Under the pieces are notes generated by a model. That model saw only the letters and a program-made list of their open reading frames with translations, made no database searches and was not told where the DNA came from. Made by a program: the position numbers and the translations under genes. DNA of 64,000 bases from Alkalihalobacillus sp. TS-13 (lineage in GTDB: Bacteria; Bacillota; Bacilli; Bacillales; Fictibacillaceae): the NCBI RefSeq assembly GCF_019720915.1, contig NZ_JAHKSI010000001.1:620001-684000 (forward strand), in the 5' to 3' direction. Shown piece after piece: positions 46,861-56,245 of this stretch; position 1 is the stretch's first letter; every line of letters starts with the position of its first letter.

Positions 46861-47139
46861 TTGTCGACTGAGTTGGTTACCAGTCATCGTGAAAAAGCAT
46901 TTGCATTACTTCAAGCGGATGCTGAAAAGATACTTAGATTGATTGAAGTTCAGATGGAAAACTTGACGATGCCGCAATGCCCTCTCTATGAGGAAGTCCT
47001 TGACACTCAAATGTTCGGGCTTTCCAGAGAGATAGATTTTGCAGTCCGATTGGATTTGATTGAAGCTGAACAAGGAAAGGCGTTACTAGAATCGCTTGAA
47101 CGTCAACTGACAGCTTTACACGATGCTTGGTCTAAATGA
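46861..47139 (+). CDS. ylaN: YlaN (UPF0358), Fur-associated iron homeostasis protein
   Basis: 92 residues, helical, nearly matching B. subtilis YlaN over [16 protein letters not shown] and [20 protein letters not shown]. Recent work links YlaN to Fur and iron availability; it is essential in B. subtilis under low iron. TTG start with GGAGGG upstream. It ends at a strong terminator. Confidence 0.93.
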   Translation: MSTELVTSHREKAFALLQADAEKILRLIEVQMENLTMPQCPLYEEVLDTQMFGLSREIDFAVRLDLIEAEQGKALLESLERQLTALHDAWSK

Positions 47140-47170
47140 TGGCATGGTCAAAGTTCATGTATATAAATAA

Positions 47171-47204
47171 AGCTCAAACTATCATATGATGGTTTGAGTT
47201 TTTT
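47171..47204 (+). terminator. Terminator of ylaN
   Basis: GCTCAAACTATCATATGATGGTTTGAG forms a near-perfect stem followed by TTTTTT. Confidence 0.92.
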
Positions 47205-47424
47205 ACTTTCGATTCAGGACAACTTGATTTATGGGTTTTTTTAAAGTCTGTTTTTTACAAGTTTGTTACTATTGAAAAAACGATTTCGATTGATGGAAAT
47301 CGGTAAGTGGTTAAAATATACGAGACTTTTTGCGGGAAACGTTAAAATTGATCAAAAGTTCACACGAACGTAAGGTGTGTGCTTAATACATATGATACGA
47401 TAAATCGAGAGGGAGGAGACGGGT

Positions 47425-47901
47425 ATGTATATCGTTTTGCTTATTGTCTTTGTTTTATTTCCGTTAGCTACGTTTTTACATGAAATCGGCCATTATCTTA
47501 CTGCTCGTCTGACCGGACTCAAATATTCACGGATGCAGATCGGTATAGGTCCCACGGTTTTACATATCAATAATCAGTTCCTTCATATCGAATACCGCTT
47601 GTTCTATTTTATTGGTGCCCATACATTATCGGGTGATATCGGTGAAACAAGCTCATTCAATCGTTTTCTCATCACAATAAATGGACCTTTGATCAATGCA
47701 GTAACAGCTTTCTTTATTCTCGGTTTCTATCCTATGGATTTTTCATCAATTTTAGATAAAGCAATCTCAATTTTTGCTTTCATCAACATCTGGATCGCTC
47801 TCGGGAATCTTCTCCCTTATAAAATCAAAGGTCGGAAATCTGACGGCTACATCCTATTGGAAAGTTTATGGAGTATTATTACAAAGCCTAGACAAATCTA
47901 G
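47425..47901 (+). CDS. Small M50-type membrane metallopeptidase-like protein
   Basis: 158 residues with four hydrophobic segments. The first carries the zinc motif HEIGH (19-23) within FLHEIGHYLTARLTGLKYS. A later NLLPYKIKGRKSDGYILLE supplies the NxxP ... DG element (third ligand aspartate) of site-2 proteases. So the active site looks intact in a very short protein without PDZ or CBS domains. GGGAGGAG precedes the ATG. It lies between ylaN and ftsW. Substrate unknown; site-2 proteases often cut anti-sigma factors or signal peptides. Confidence 0.78.
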   Translation: MYIVLLIVFVLFPLATFLHEIGHYLTARLTGLKYSRMQIGIGPTVLHINNQFLHIEYRLFYFIGAHTLSGDIGETSSFNRFLITINGPLINAVTAFFILGFYPMDFSSILDKAISIFAFINIWIALGNLLPYKIKGRKSDGYILLESLWSIITKPRQI

Positions 47902-47985
47902 GAATTCTTCCTTTCTAGGAAGGAAAAATGTCCTTTTACTCGAATAGTTTTGGATATAACAAATCATTTGTGAGGGTTGCCCATC

Positions 47986-49176
47986 ATGTTCAAAAAAATG
48001 TTTAAAAATTATGATTATACGATGATTGTGGTCGTATTGGCTCTATGTACAATTGGTCTCGTGATGGTGTACAGTGCCAGCATGATTGTTGCGGTTACAC
48101 AGTATGGATACCAAAGTGACCATTTTTTCAAGAAGCATTTCATCTGGGTCTTACTTGGTATAATCGCATTTTTCATATTCATGATTTTACCCTATAAGAT
48201 GTACCAGAAGTTGATCGTACCAATAACCCTTGCGATGCTCGGTTCTTTAATTCTGGTGAAATTCATCGGCTCCGAAGTGAATGGAGCAAAAGCGTGGTTC
48301 TCAGTCGGTGGATTCAGCATCCAACCAGCTGAATATGCTAAAATCGGAATCATCATTTACTTGGCATCCGTCTTTTCAAAGAAACAAGATTACATATCGG
48401 ATTTCAAGACTGGTGTTGTTCCACCGTTAATCGTTTTATCTCTCGTCTGCTCGCTCGTCTTCATCCAACCGGATCTTGGTGGTATGTTGGTCATTGCGAT
48501 GTCTGCTGCAGTGATCCTTTTATGTTCAGGGATGAAATGGACCCATTTATCGATGATGGCTGGCAGCTTGGGACTACTAGGATTCATTGGTTATAAATTT
48601 TTACTGACCCAAGAGCAATTATCACGATTTGCTGCTGCTTACCGGCCTTTTGATGATCCATCAGGTGATGGCATGCAGTTGATCAATGGATATCTGGCAT
48701 TAGGAACAGGTGGCTTGTTTGGAAGAGGATTGGGACAGAGCATTCAGAAATATGGCTTCCTCCCCCATCCGCATACTGACTTCATCATTGCCATCATTGC
48801 AGAAGAATTAGGTTTTATCGGGGTATTGGCCATCATCCTGATGATCATGTTCCTCGTTTTGAAAGGTATATATGTTGGATTACATTGTAAAGATGCATTC
48901 GGCAGCCTGTTGGCGATTGGAATATCCGGCATGATCGGAATCCAGACGATCGTCAATCTTGGTGCAGCCTCAGGGACACTTCCGCTTACAGGTGTAACAT
49001 TACCATTTATCAGTTATGGAGGTTCCTCACTTATTTTACTTATGATTAGTATGGGAATACTTGTGAACATATCGATGTTTGTAAAATATCGTAAACAGCA
49101 AAATCCTCCTGCTGATCAATCTCACCCTATGCCACAACAACGTACCAAGTTGAAAGTCGTTTCACAGCAACGTTAA
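47986..49176 (+). CDS. ftsW: Peptidoglycan glycosyltransferase FtsW
   Basis: SEDS-family lipid II polymerase of the division septum, 396 residues with ten membrane helices. Marks: GLVMVYSASM, NGAKAWFSVGGFSIQPAEYAK, PFDDPSGDGMQLINGYLALG and PHPHTDFIIAIIAEELGF. The C-terminal tail is Q/P-rich. ATG 47986 follows TGAGGG. It is followed 25 bases later by pyc, as in B. subtilis. Confidence 0.95.
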   Translation: MFKKMFKNYDYTMIVVVLALCTIGLVMVYSASMIVAVTQYGYQSDHFFKKHFIWVLLGIIAFFIFMILPYKMYQKLIVPITLAMLGSLILVKFIGSEVNGAKAWFSVGGFSIQPAEYAKIGIIIYLASVFSKKQDYISDFKTGVVPPLIVLSLVCSLVFIQPDLGGMLVIAMSAAVILLCSGMKWTHLSMMAGSLGLLGFIGYKFLLTQEQLSRFAAAYRPFDDPSGDGMQLINGYLALGTGGLFGRGLGQSIQKYGFLPHPHTDFIIAIIAEELGFIGVLAIILMIMFLVLKGIYVGLHCKDAFGSLLAIGISGMIGIQTIVNLGAASGTLPLTGVTLPFISYGGSSLILLMISMGILVNISMFVKYRKQQNPPADQSHPMPQQRTKLKVVSQQR

Positions 49177-49201
49177 CCACAAACTAGGGAGGAATATCAA
49201 A

Positions 49202-52200
49202 ATGCAAAAGATCAACAAAATTCTTGTCGCCAACCGTGGAGAAATTGCCATTCGAATCTTTCGTGCTTGTACAGAATTGGATATTCGTACAGTTGCGGTC
49301 TACTCGAAGGAAGACTCTGGTTCTTTCCATCGATACAAAGCAGATGAAGCTTATTTGATTGGTGAAGGTAAAAAGCCAATCGATGCATATCTTGATATTG
49401 AAGGCATCATTGAAGTGGCCAAGCGTTATGATGTAGAGGCCATCCATCCAGGTTATGGATTCCTTTCAGAAAATACTCATTTTGCAAAAAGGTGCGAAGA
49501 AGAGGGGATCATCTTCATTGGTCCAAATACTGAACATTTGGATATGTTCGGTGACAAAGTCAAAGCAAGAGAACAAGCGATCAAGGCTGATATTCCGGTT
49601 ATTCCGGGGAGTGATGGTCCTGTCGAGACACTTGATGATGTACGGAGCTTTGCGAAAGAGCATGGCTTTCCGATCATCATTAAAGCGACCCTTGGCGGTG
49701 GCGGAAGAGGAATGCGGATCGTCCGGAATATGGCTTCACTTGCTGATGCCTATGATCGGGCTAAATCAGAAGCGAAAGCGGCTTTTGGTAAAGACGAAAT
49801 CTATGTTGAGAAGTTTGTTGAAAATCCGAAGCATATTGAAGTTCAAATCCTTGCTGATAAACACGGCAATGTCGTTCATTTATATGACCGCGATTGTTCT
49901 GTCCAACGTCGTCATCAGAAAGTTGTTGAAGTAGCACCGAGTGTCTCTTTGAGTGATGAACAACGTGATGAAATTTGTACAGCAGCTGTCAAATTGATGG
50001 ACAATATCAATTATGTGAACGCCGGAACAGTCGAATTCCTTGTTTCAGAAGATGGGTCATTCTACTTCATTGAAGTGAATCCACGAGTTCAAGTTGAACA
50101 CACGATCACGGAAATGATCACAGGTATTGATATCGTTCAATCACAAATCATGATTGCTGAAGGTTATCAATTACATGAAAAACCTCTCGGGATACCGATG
50201 CAAGACAAGATTGATTGCCATGGCTTTGCTATACAATGTCGTGTAACGACGGAAGACCCAGCAAATAATTTCATGCCTGATACCGGAAAGATCATGGCTT
50301 ATCGTACTGGAGGCGGCTTTGGAGTTCGTCTTGATGCAGGAAACGGATTCCAGGGTGCAGTTATTACCCCTCACTACGATTCCTTGCTCGTCAAAGTGTC
50401 TACATGGGCATTGTCATTTGAACAAGCAGCTTCCAAGATGGTCCGTAACTTAAGAGAGTTCCGTATCCGTGGCATCAAGACGAACATTTCATTCCTGGAG
50501 AATGTGATTAAACACGAGAAGTTCGTATCTGCTGAATACAATACATCATTCATTGATACAACACCGGAATTATTTGTGTTTCCGAAAAGGAAAGACCGCG
50601 GGACGAAAATGCTGTCTTATATCGCAAATGTAACAGTTAATGGCTTCCCTGGATTGGGTGTCCAAAAGAAACCAGCTTTCAGTAATCCGAGAATTCCTTA
50701 TGTAAACTATACGAAACCGTTACTAGATGGAACGAAACAAATTTTGGATGAGCAAGGTGTCGAAGGACTTACGGAATGGATTAAATCCCGCGATGAAGTG
50801 CTACTGACAGACACAACTTTCAGGGATGCACATCAATCCCTGCTCGCTACCCGAGTAAGAACTCATGATCTGCTTCAAATTGCAGAACCGACTTCCCGCC
50901 AAGTTCCAGAGCTCTTTTCACTGGAAATGTGGGGAGGAGCTACATTTGATGTTTCTTATCGTTTTTTGAATGAAGATCCATGGGAACGACTGATTCAACT
51001 TAGGAAAAAGTCTCCGAATGTTTTGTTCCAAATGCTTTTGAGAGCCTCCAATGCCGTTGGTTATAAAAACTATCCGGACAACGTCATCCGAGAATTCGTA
51101 AGTAAATCTGCAGCAGCAGGAATTGATGTGTTCCGAATTTTTGATAGCTTGAATTGGCTCGATGGAATGAAGGTTGCGATTGATGCGGTAAGAGAAACTG
51201 GGAAAGTTGCAGAAGCTTCGATTTGTTATACAGGAGATATTCTTGATCCAAAAAGACCGAAGTATAACTTGGATTATTATGTGAATATGGCAAAAGAGCT
51301 TGAGCAAGCAGGCGCTCATATCCTCGGTATAAAAGATATGGCTGGACTGTTGAAACCTCAAGCAGCATATGAATTGATTTCTGCTTTAAAAGAAGCCGTG
51401 AGTATACCGATCCATCTCCATACTCACGACACAAGCGGAAACGGAATCATGACTTATGCCAAAGCCGTGGATGCTGGCGTCGATATTGTGGATGTGGCAA
51501 TCAGTTCAATGGCAGGTATGACCTCCCAGCCGAGTGCGAATTCCCTTTATTACGCGCTTGAGGGAAGTGAAAGGCAGCCGAAAGTATCGATCCATAATCT
51601 TGAAGAGCTCTCTCACTATTGGGAAGATGTCCGAAAATATTATCAAGGATTCGAAAGCGGTTTGATCGCACCGCATACAGAGATTTATGACCATGAGATG
51701 CCGGGTGGACAATATAGTAATTTACAGCAGCAGGCAAAAGCTGTCGGTCTCGGTGATCGTTGGGATGAAGTAAAAAGCATGTACCGCCGGGTGAATGACC
51801 TGTTCGGAGATATTGTTAAAGTTACACCATCGTCAAAGGTGGTTGGAGATATGGCCCTTTATATGGTACAAAATGATCTGACTGAAGATGACATTTTTGA
51901 AAAAGGCCAATCACTCGATTTTCCAGATTCGGTCGTTGAAATGTTCCAGGGGTATCTAGGACAGCCGTATCAGGGTTTTCCAAGAGAGTTGCAGCAAATC
52001 ATACTGAAAGGAAGAGAACCGCTTAACGCTAGACCAGGTGAAATGCTGGAACCAGTTGATTTCAAAGAGTTGCAAGATGTTCTCTACTATAAATTGAATC
52101 GACCGGTTACAAGTCATGACCTTATTTCTTATGCACTTTACCCGAAGGTTTACCTTGATCGAGAGCAGATGATCGATCAGTTCGGTGATATCAGTGTTCT

Positions 52201-52639
52201 TGATACACCTACATTCTTATATGGTATGAGGCTAGGTGAAGAGGTCGAAGTTGAAATTGAGCAAGGTAAGACCTTGATTTTGAAACTCGTCTCAATTGGA
52301 GAGCCTCAGTTAGACGGTACGAGAACCGTTTACTTCGAGTTAAATGGCCAACCTCGAGAAGTAGTTGTAAAAGACGAGAATGTAAAAGCTGAAGTGGTTG
52401 CTAAACCGAAAGCAGATAAGAACAACGAGAAACACATCGGGGCTTCGATGCCTGGTACTGTAATAAAAGTACTTGTTGAAAAAGTTGAAAAGGTTAAGAA
52501 GGGTGATCATCTGATGATAACAGAAGCGATGAAAATGGAGACCACGATTCAAGCTCCATATGACTCCGAAGTCAAAGACATATTCGTATCGAACGGGACT
52601 ACCATACAACCAGGTGATCTATTGATTGAATTAGCGTAA
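49202..52639 (+). CDS. pyc: Pyruvate carboxylase
   Basis: Carboxylates pyruvate to oxaloacetate, refilling the TCA cycle beside PDH. The 1145-residue protein has, in order, biotin carboxylase (1-455; KATLGGGGRGMRIV ATP loop, ERDCSVQRRHQKV-type region as YDRDCSVQRRHQK), carboxyltransferase (about 530-800; LLTDTTFRDAHQSLLATRVR), and the biotin carrier domain with biotinyl lysine K1111 in TEAMKMETT. GGGAGG lies before the ATG. Confidence 0.97.
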   Translation: MQKINKILVANRGEIAIRIFRACTELDIRTVAVYSKEDSGSFHRYKADEAYLIGEGKKPIDAYLDIEGIIEVAKRYDVEAIHPGYGFLSENTHFAKRCEEEGIIFIGPNTEHLDMFGDKVKAREQAIKADIPVIPGSDGPVETLDDVRSFAKEHGFPIIIKATLGGGGRGMRIVRNMASLADAYDRAKSEAKAAFGKDEIYVEKFVENPKHIEVQILADKHGNVVHLYDRDCSVQRRHQKVVEVAPSVSLSDEQRDEICTAAVKLMDNINYVNAGTVEFLVSEDGSFYFIEVNPRVQVEHTITEMITGIDIVQSQIMIAEGYQLHEKPLGIPMQDKIDCHGFAIQCRVTTEDPANNFMPDTGKIMAYRTGGGFGVRLDAGNGFQGAVITPHYDSLLVKVSTWALSFEQAASKMVRNLREFRIRGIKTNISFLENVIKHEKFVSAEYNTSFIDTTPELFVFPKRKDRGTKMLSYIANVTVNGFPGLGVQKKPAFSNPRIPYVNYTKPLLDGTKQILDEQGVEGLTEWIKSRDEVLLTDTTFRDAHQSLLATRVRTHDLLQIAEPTSRQVPELFSLEMWGGATFDVSYRFLNEDPWERLIQLRKKSPNVLFQMLLRASNAVGYKNYPDNVIREFVSKSAAAGIDVFRIFDSLNWLDGMKVAIDAVRETGKVAEASICYTGDILDPKRPKYNLDYYVNMAKELEQAGAHILGIKDMAGLLKPQAAYELISALKEAVSIPIHLHTHDTSGNGIMTYAKAVDAGVDIVDVAISSMAGMTSQPSANSLYYALEGSERQPKVSIHNLEELSHYWEDVRKYYQGFESGLIAPHTEIYDHEMPGGQYSNLQQQAKAVGLGDRWDEVKSMYRRVNDLFGDIVKVTPSSKVVGDMALYMVQNDLTEDDIFEKGQSLDFPDSVVEMFQGYLGQPYQGFPRELQQIILKGREPLNARPGEMLEPVDFKELQDVLYYKLNRPVTSHDLISYALYPKVYLDREQMIDQFGDISVLDTPTFLYGMRLGEEVEVEIEQGKTLILKLVSIGEPQLDGTRTVYFELNGQPREVVVKDENVKAEVVAKPKADKNNEKHIGASMPGTVIKVLVEKVEKVKKGDHLMITEAMKMETTIQAPYDSEVKDIFVSNGTTIQPGDLLIELA

Positions 52640-52648
52640 TTGTGCAAG

Positions 52649-52680
52649 AAGGGCTTTCCATCTAGGGAGGTCCTTTTTTA
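52649..52680 (+). terminator. Terminator of pyc
   Basis: AAGGGCTTTCC / GGGAGGTCCTT imperfect stem followed by TTTTT. Confidence 0.7.
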
Positions 52681-52682
52681 TT

Positions 52683-52710
52683 TACGAGTATATTTCGCTT
52701 AAAATCAACA
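52683..52710 (-). repeat. Family I repeat, solo end
   Basis: ATATTTCGCTTAAAATCAAC followed by AAAGTCC equals the terminal segment of the family (GGCTTTGTTGATTTTAAGCG on the other strand), right after the pyc terminator. Confidence 0.6.
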
Positions 52711-52762
52711 AAGTCCTTAAACATGGCCTAAAACACCAACCTGTACGAAAACAGACGAAAAT

Positions 52763-52815
52763 AAAAAGAGCTGATCCAATCAATCATCACCGATGATAGG
52801 GGTCAGCTCTTTTTC
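52763..52815 (-). terminator. Terminator of ctaA
   Basis: AAAAAGAGCTGA-CC / GG-TCAGCTCTTTTT stem; T-run on the minus strand. Confidence 0.9.
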
Positions 52816-52829
52816 GAATAACCATCTAT

Positions 52830-53717
52830 TCAGTCTTTCCGTAAGGCAACCATTACCAGATAACTTAGCGTTGCAAACAATAGGGAAACGAACAGGCCGT
52901 GCATTAAGCCGATGAAGAGATTCAACTTGGTGAAAATGATCAATGCTCCAGTAGTGACCTGCAAGGATACGAGAATCAACAGCAATAAAAATGAATTGTA
53001 CAAGATTTTCATATTTTTATAATAGGTTCTGATTTGAATAAAGCTCAACAAGATCCAGATAAACAATAAACCTGCCATAAAGCGATGAATATAATGGATC
53101 ACTTCTAATTCAGTCGTCGGAGGCAAGAGCTGTCCATTACATAACGGCCAACCTGAGCATGCCAGACTTGCTTTTGTGTGTCTTACTAATGCTCCTGTGT
53201 ATACAAGAGTGTAAAGATAGATGAAAAGAAGATAGATATTCAGTTTGAAATTTTTATTGATCTTCAATGTGGCTCGATCATTTCCATTCTCAAAAATGAC
53301 AACAGCCAATAACACAACACTCGCAAAGGATATTAATGAAAAACCGAAGTGAAGTGCCAGTACAAAGGAGGACTGCCCCCAAATCACAGCAGCTGCACCT
53401 AATAAACCTTGGAAAACGATGAAAAACACAGACAAAAATGCAAGCCATTTTACTTCTCGGATTTGCTTGAATTTCATCCATGACCAAATTGCCAATATGA
53501 CAACCATCAAACCAAGAGCCGCCGACACAATTCTGTGACTATATTCAATCATTGTTTCTACTTTAGGTTGGGAAGGAAGCACTTCACCGTAACATAGTGG
53601 CCATGAGTTTCCGCACCCTTCGCCAGATCCTGTAGTGGTTACAATGGCACCCATCAGTAAGACTATGAGCATACCCAGACTAGTCAGGATCGCATAAAAT
53701 TTTAAATATCGATTCAT
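52830..53717 (-). CDS. ctaA: Heme A synthase
   Basis: Converts heme O to heme A for the caa3 oxidase. The 295-residue membrane protein has eight helices in two four-helix repeats. Conserved marks: GAIVTTTGSGEGCGNSWPLC (cysteine pair), EYSHRIVS (heme histidine), a second RHTKASLACSGWPLCNG and HYIHRFMAG. ATG 53717 follows GAGAAGGTG; the open frame upstream is not supported. It faces ctaB divergently as in B. subtilis. Confidence 0.94.
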   Translation of the reverse strand: MNRYLKFYAILTSLGMLIVLLMGAIVTTTGSGEGCGNSWPLCYGEVLPSQPKVETMIEYSHRIVSAALGLMVVILAIWSWMKFKQIREVKWLAFLSVFFIVFQGLLGAAAVIWGQSSFVLALHFGFSLISFASVVLLAVVIFENGNDRATLKINKNFKLNIYLLFIYLYTLVYTGALVRHTKASLACSGWPLCNGQLLPPTTELEVIHYIHRFMAGLLFIWILLSFIQIRTYYKNMKILYNSFLLLLILVSLQVTTGALIIFTKLNLFIGLMHGLFVSLLFATLSYLVMVALRKD

Positions 53718-54134
53718 TACTGACACCTTCTCTATATTAATTAAGAAAAAGTAACTATTTGTTCTATAATAATTAGAAGTTTGGTGAACCTTACCATTAA
53801 GAATAAGTCTAAAGCAATCGACTACCCTTACACAAATCAAAATGAAAGGGCCAAACTGAATCATCTGAAACAAGGACTACGTATGTCGATTGAACACTAG
53901 AGCAAGTATACAAAACTACTGAATTCGTTTATAATGTTAAAGGACAATTTCAATCGACAATATCGTATCATATGTGTCGGGAAGAATTTATCGTAATTGT
54001 GAACAAGCATAGACAATTTGCAAAAAGTTATTTTCATAAACCCCTTTTACTGATAAATTAGAATAGGTGTTTTACTCACACTTATGTTTTAATGTAAGAG
54101 TTGGGGTGAAGAGCATTTAGAAGGAGGTGGAAGC
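53718..54134. promoter_or_regulatory. Divergent ctaA/ctaB promoter region
   Basis: A 417-base AT-rich region carrying the promoters of both transcription units. ResD regulates ctaA in B. subtilis, but I cannot pick out a convincing ResD site or a clean -35/-10 pair here. No gene or repeat family is seen. The ctaB ribosome binding site AAGGAGGTGG closes it. Confidence 0.5.
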
Positions 54135-55073
54135 ATGAGCAAAATGAATACGACAACATATGAAGCATCAAGCAGAGTTATGGAGCCTGGACCATTGTCT
54201 GAATCAAAACCTACAGGTACTTGGAAAGATTTCTTGACACTTGCTAAGATGGGGATCGTAATGTCCAACCTCATTACGACGTTCGCAGGTTTTTGGATCG
54301 CATTGAAAGTTACGGATGCAAGTTTTATTGCGAATATTCCTACAGCATTGCTGACTCTCTTAGGTGCAGCACTAGTCATAGCAGGAGGATGCTCTCTTAA
54401 CAATTATATCGATCGTGATATCGACCATTTGATGGAAAGAACATATGAAAGACCTACAGTTACAGGGAAAATTGATGCAAACCAAGTACTCTGGGTTGGA
54501 ATCATACTTTCTGCTCTCGGGACACTGTTGTTGATGTTTGCCTCCTTGATGGCAGCACTTCTTGGTGTGATTGGACTTTTTGTCTATGTCATCGTCTATA
54601 CGATGTGGTTGAAGCGGACCCATTCTATCAACACTGTAGTTGGTGGGATTTCAGGTGCAATACCTCCACTCATCGGTTGGGCAGCTGTCGATCCTGATTT
54701 GCATATGACAGCATGGCACTTGTTCTTGATAATGTTTTTATGGCAGCCGCCTCACTTTTTGGCTTTAGCTATGAAACGATGTGAAGAATACCGAAAAGCA
54801 GGAATTCCAATGCTTCCTGTTGTTTCAGGTTTCAATATGACAAAACGACAGATGGTAGTTTATGTTGCGGCGTTGCTTCCGGTAAGTTTGTACCTATATC
54901 ATTTTGGAATGGTATACTTTACTGTTGCGGCTGTACTTGGTTTAGGATGGCTGGCCCTTGGCATAGCCGGATTCTACATGAAAAACGACATTAAATGGGC
55001 AAGAATGATGTTCGTTTACTCATTGAATTATTTGACCATCATGTTCGTTGTAATGATCATCGTCAATCGCTAA
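54135..55073 (+). CDS. ctaB: Protoheme IX farnesyltransferase (heme O synthase)
   Basis: Adds a farnesyl tail to heme B to give heme O, the substrate of CtaA. The 312-residue UbiA-type membrane protein has the prenyl-binding motif [15 protein letters not shown] (about 90-104) and the second aspartate region [16 protein letters not shown]. First gene of ctaBCDEF; ctaC follows after 84 bases. Confidence 0.95.
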   Translation: MSKMNTTTYEASSRVMEPGPLSESKPTGTWKDFLTLAKMGIVMSNLITTFAGFWIALKVTDASFIANIPTALLTLLGAALVIAGGCSLNNYIDRDIDHLMERTYERPTVTGKIDANQVLWVGIILSALGTLLLMFASLMAALLGVIGLFVYVIVYTMWLKRTHSINTVVGGISGAIPPLIGWAAVDPDLHMTAWHLFLIMFLWQPPHFLALAMKRCEEYRKAGIPMLPVVSGFNMTKRQMVVYVAALLPVSLYLYHFGMVYFTVAAVLGLGWLALGIAGFYMKNDIKWARMMFVYSLNYLTIMFVVMIIVNR

Positions 55074-55157
55074 AGGGATTACGATATTTCCCTTAAGCGG
55101 TTACATAAATTAAAAATTGTTTATAGTACAACAGAGAAAGCGGGGTTTGATGTAGTA

Positions 55158-56210
55158 ATGAAACGATGGCTACGACTCGGGCGTCTTGTTCCATTATTTG
55201 GGATTATGATGCTTGGTTTAATTGGATGCGGTAATGAACAAATATCCGCACTTCAACCACAAGGTAAAGGTGCTAGCGCTCTATTCGATCTGATGGTCTT
55301 AAGCCTTGCAATTATGGTTGTCGTACTTGTAGTTGTTTTTATTCTTTTTGGTTATGTATTAGTGAAATTCCGACATCGTAAAGGGGACGATTCCATCCCT
55401 GAACAAGTTGAAGGGAACCATATGCTTGAGGTTCTTTGGACTGCGATTCCGATCGTGCTCCTATTGGTGCTTGCGGTGCCGACAGTAATGACCACTTTCG
55501 ACCTTGCAGTCAGCGAAAAGAGTGCTGAAGCAACTGAAGATGGTGGAGAGGAAGAAAAGAAAGGGCCGATGACGATTAAAGTCACAGGACACCAGTATTG
55601 GTGGGAGTTTGAGTATCCTGATCAAGAAGTTGTCACTGCACAAGAACTTTATCTTCCTGTTGATGAAAGAGTGAACATTGAGTTAAGCTCTGCTGATGTT
55701 ATCCATTCATTCTGGATTCCTAGTATTGCAGGAAAAATGGATACGAATCCTGGAGATAAATTGACAAATAAAATGTGGCTTCATCCTGAGAAAACTGGAA
55801 CTTTCCAAGGTGCATGTGCTGAACTTTGTGGTGATTCCCATGCCTTGATGTATTTTAAAGTGAAAGTTGTCGAGCGTGATGAGTTTGACGCGTGGATCGA
55901 AAGTATGAAAAATACAAAATTCGATGATGCTCCTTCTGAAGTAGCGCAAGGGCAAAAGATTTTTGAACAGAACTGTCTCCAATGTCATGCTGTCGGAGAT
56001 AAGGGTGGTAATGTAGGTCCTGCGTTAACTGGATTTGCCGACAATGAGAAGGTAGCAGGTATTGCAGATCATAATAAAGATAACATCAAGAAATGGATCA
56101 ATGATCCACAAGAAATGAAACCTGGTAACAATATGCCTGATTTCAATTTCAATGAAGAACAATTAGATGCACTAGCAGACTACTTAATGGAACTTGAAAC
56201 CGCTGAATAA
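55158..56210 (+). CDS. ctaC: Cytochrome caa3 oxidase subunit II with fused cytochrome c
   Basis: 350 residues. A lipoprotein signal (LIGC) and two membrane helices precede the cupredoxin domain: WWEFEYP, the CuA site CAELCGDSHALM (about 215-226), and a C-terminal cytochrome c domain with CLQCH and the methionine ligand in NNMPDF. It accepts electrons and passes them to CtaD. GGGG-type binding site before ATG. The fusion of the c domain defines a caa3 rather than aa3 oxidase. Confidence 0.96.
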   Translation: MKRWLRLGRLVPLFGIMMLGLIGCGNEQISALQPQGKGASALFDLMVLSLAIMVVVLVVVFILFGYVLVKFRHRKGDDSIPEQVEGNHMLEVLWTAIPIVLLLVLAVPTVMTTFDLAVSEKSAEATEDGGEEEKKGPMTIKVTGHQYWWEFEYPDQEVVTAQELYLPVDERVNIELSSADVIHSFWIPSIAGKMDTNPGDKLTNKMWLHPEKTGTFQGACAELCGDSHALMYFKVKVVERDEFDAWIESMKNTKFDDAPSEVAQGQKIFEQNCLQCHAVGDKGGNVGPALTGFADNEKVAGIADHNKDNIKKWINDPQEMKPGNNMPDFNFNEEQLDALADYLMELETAE

Positions 56211-56245
56211 GCAAGTTTCAATCGCTTTAAAAAGGAGGTACTATC

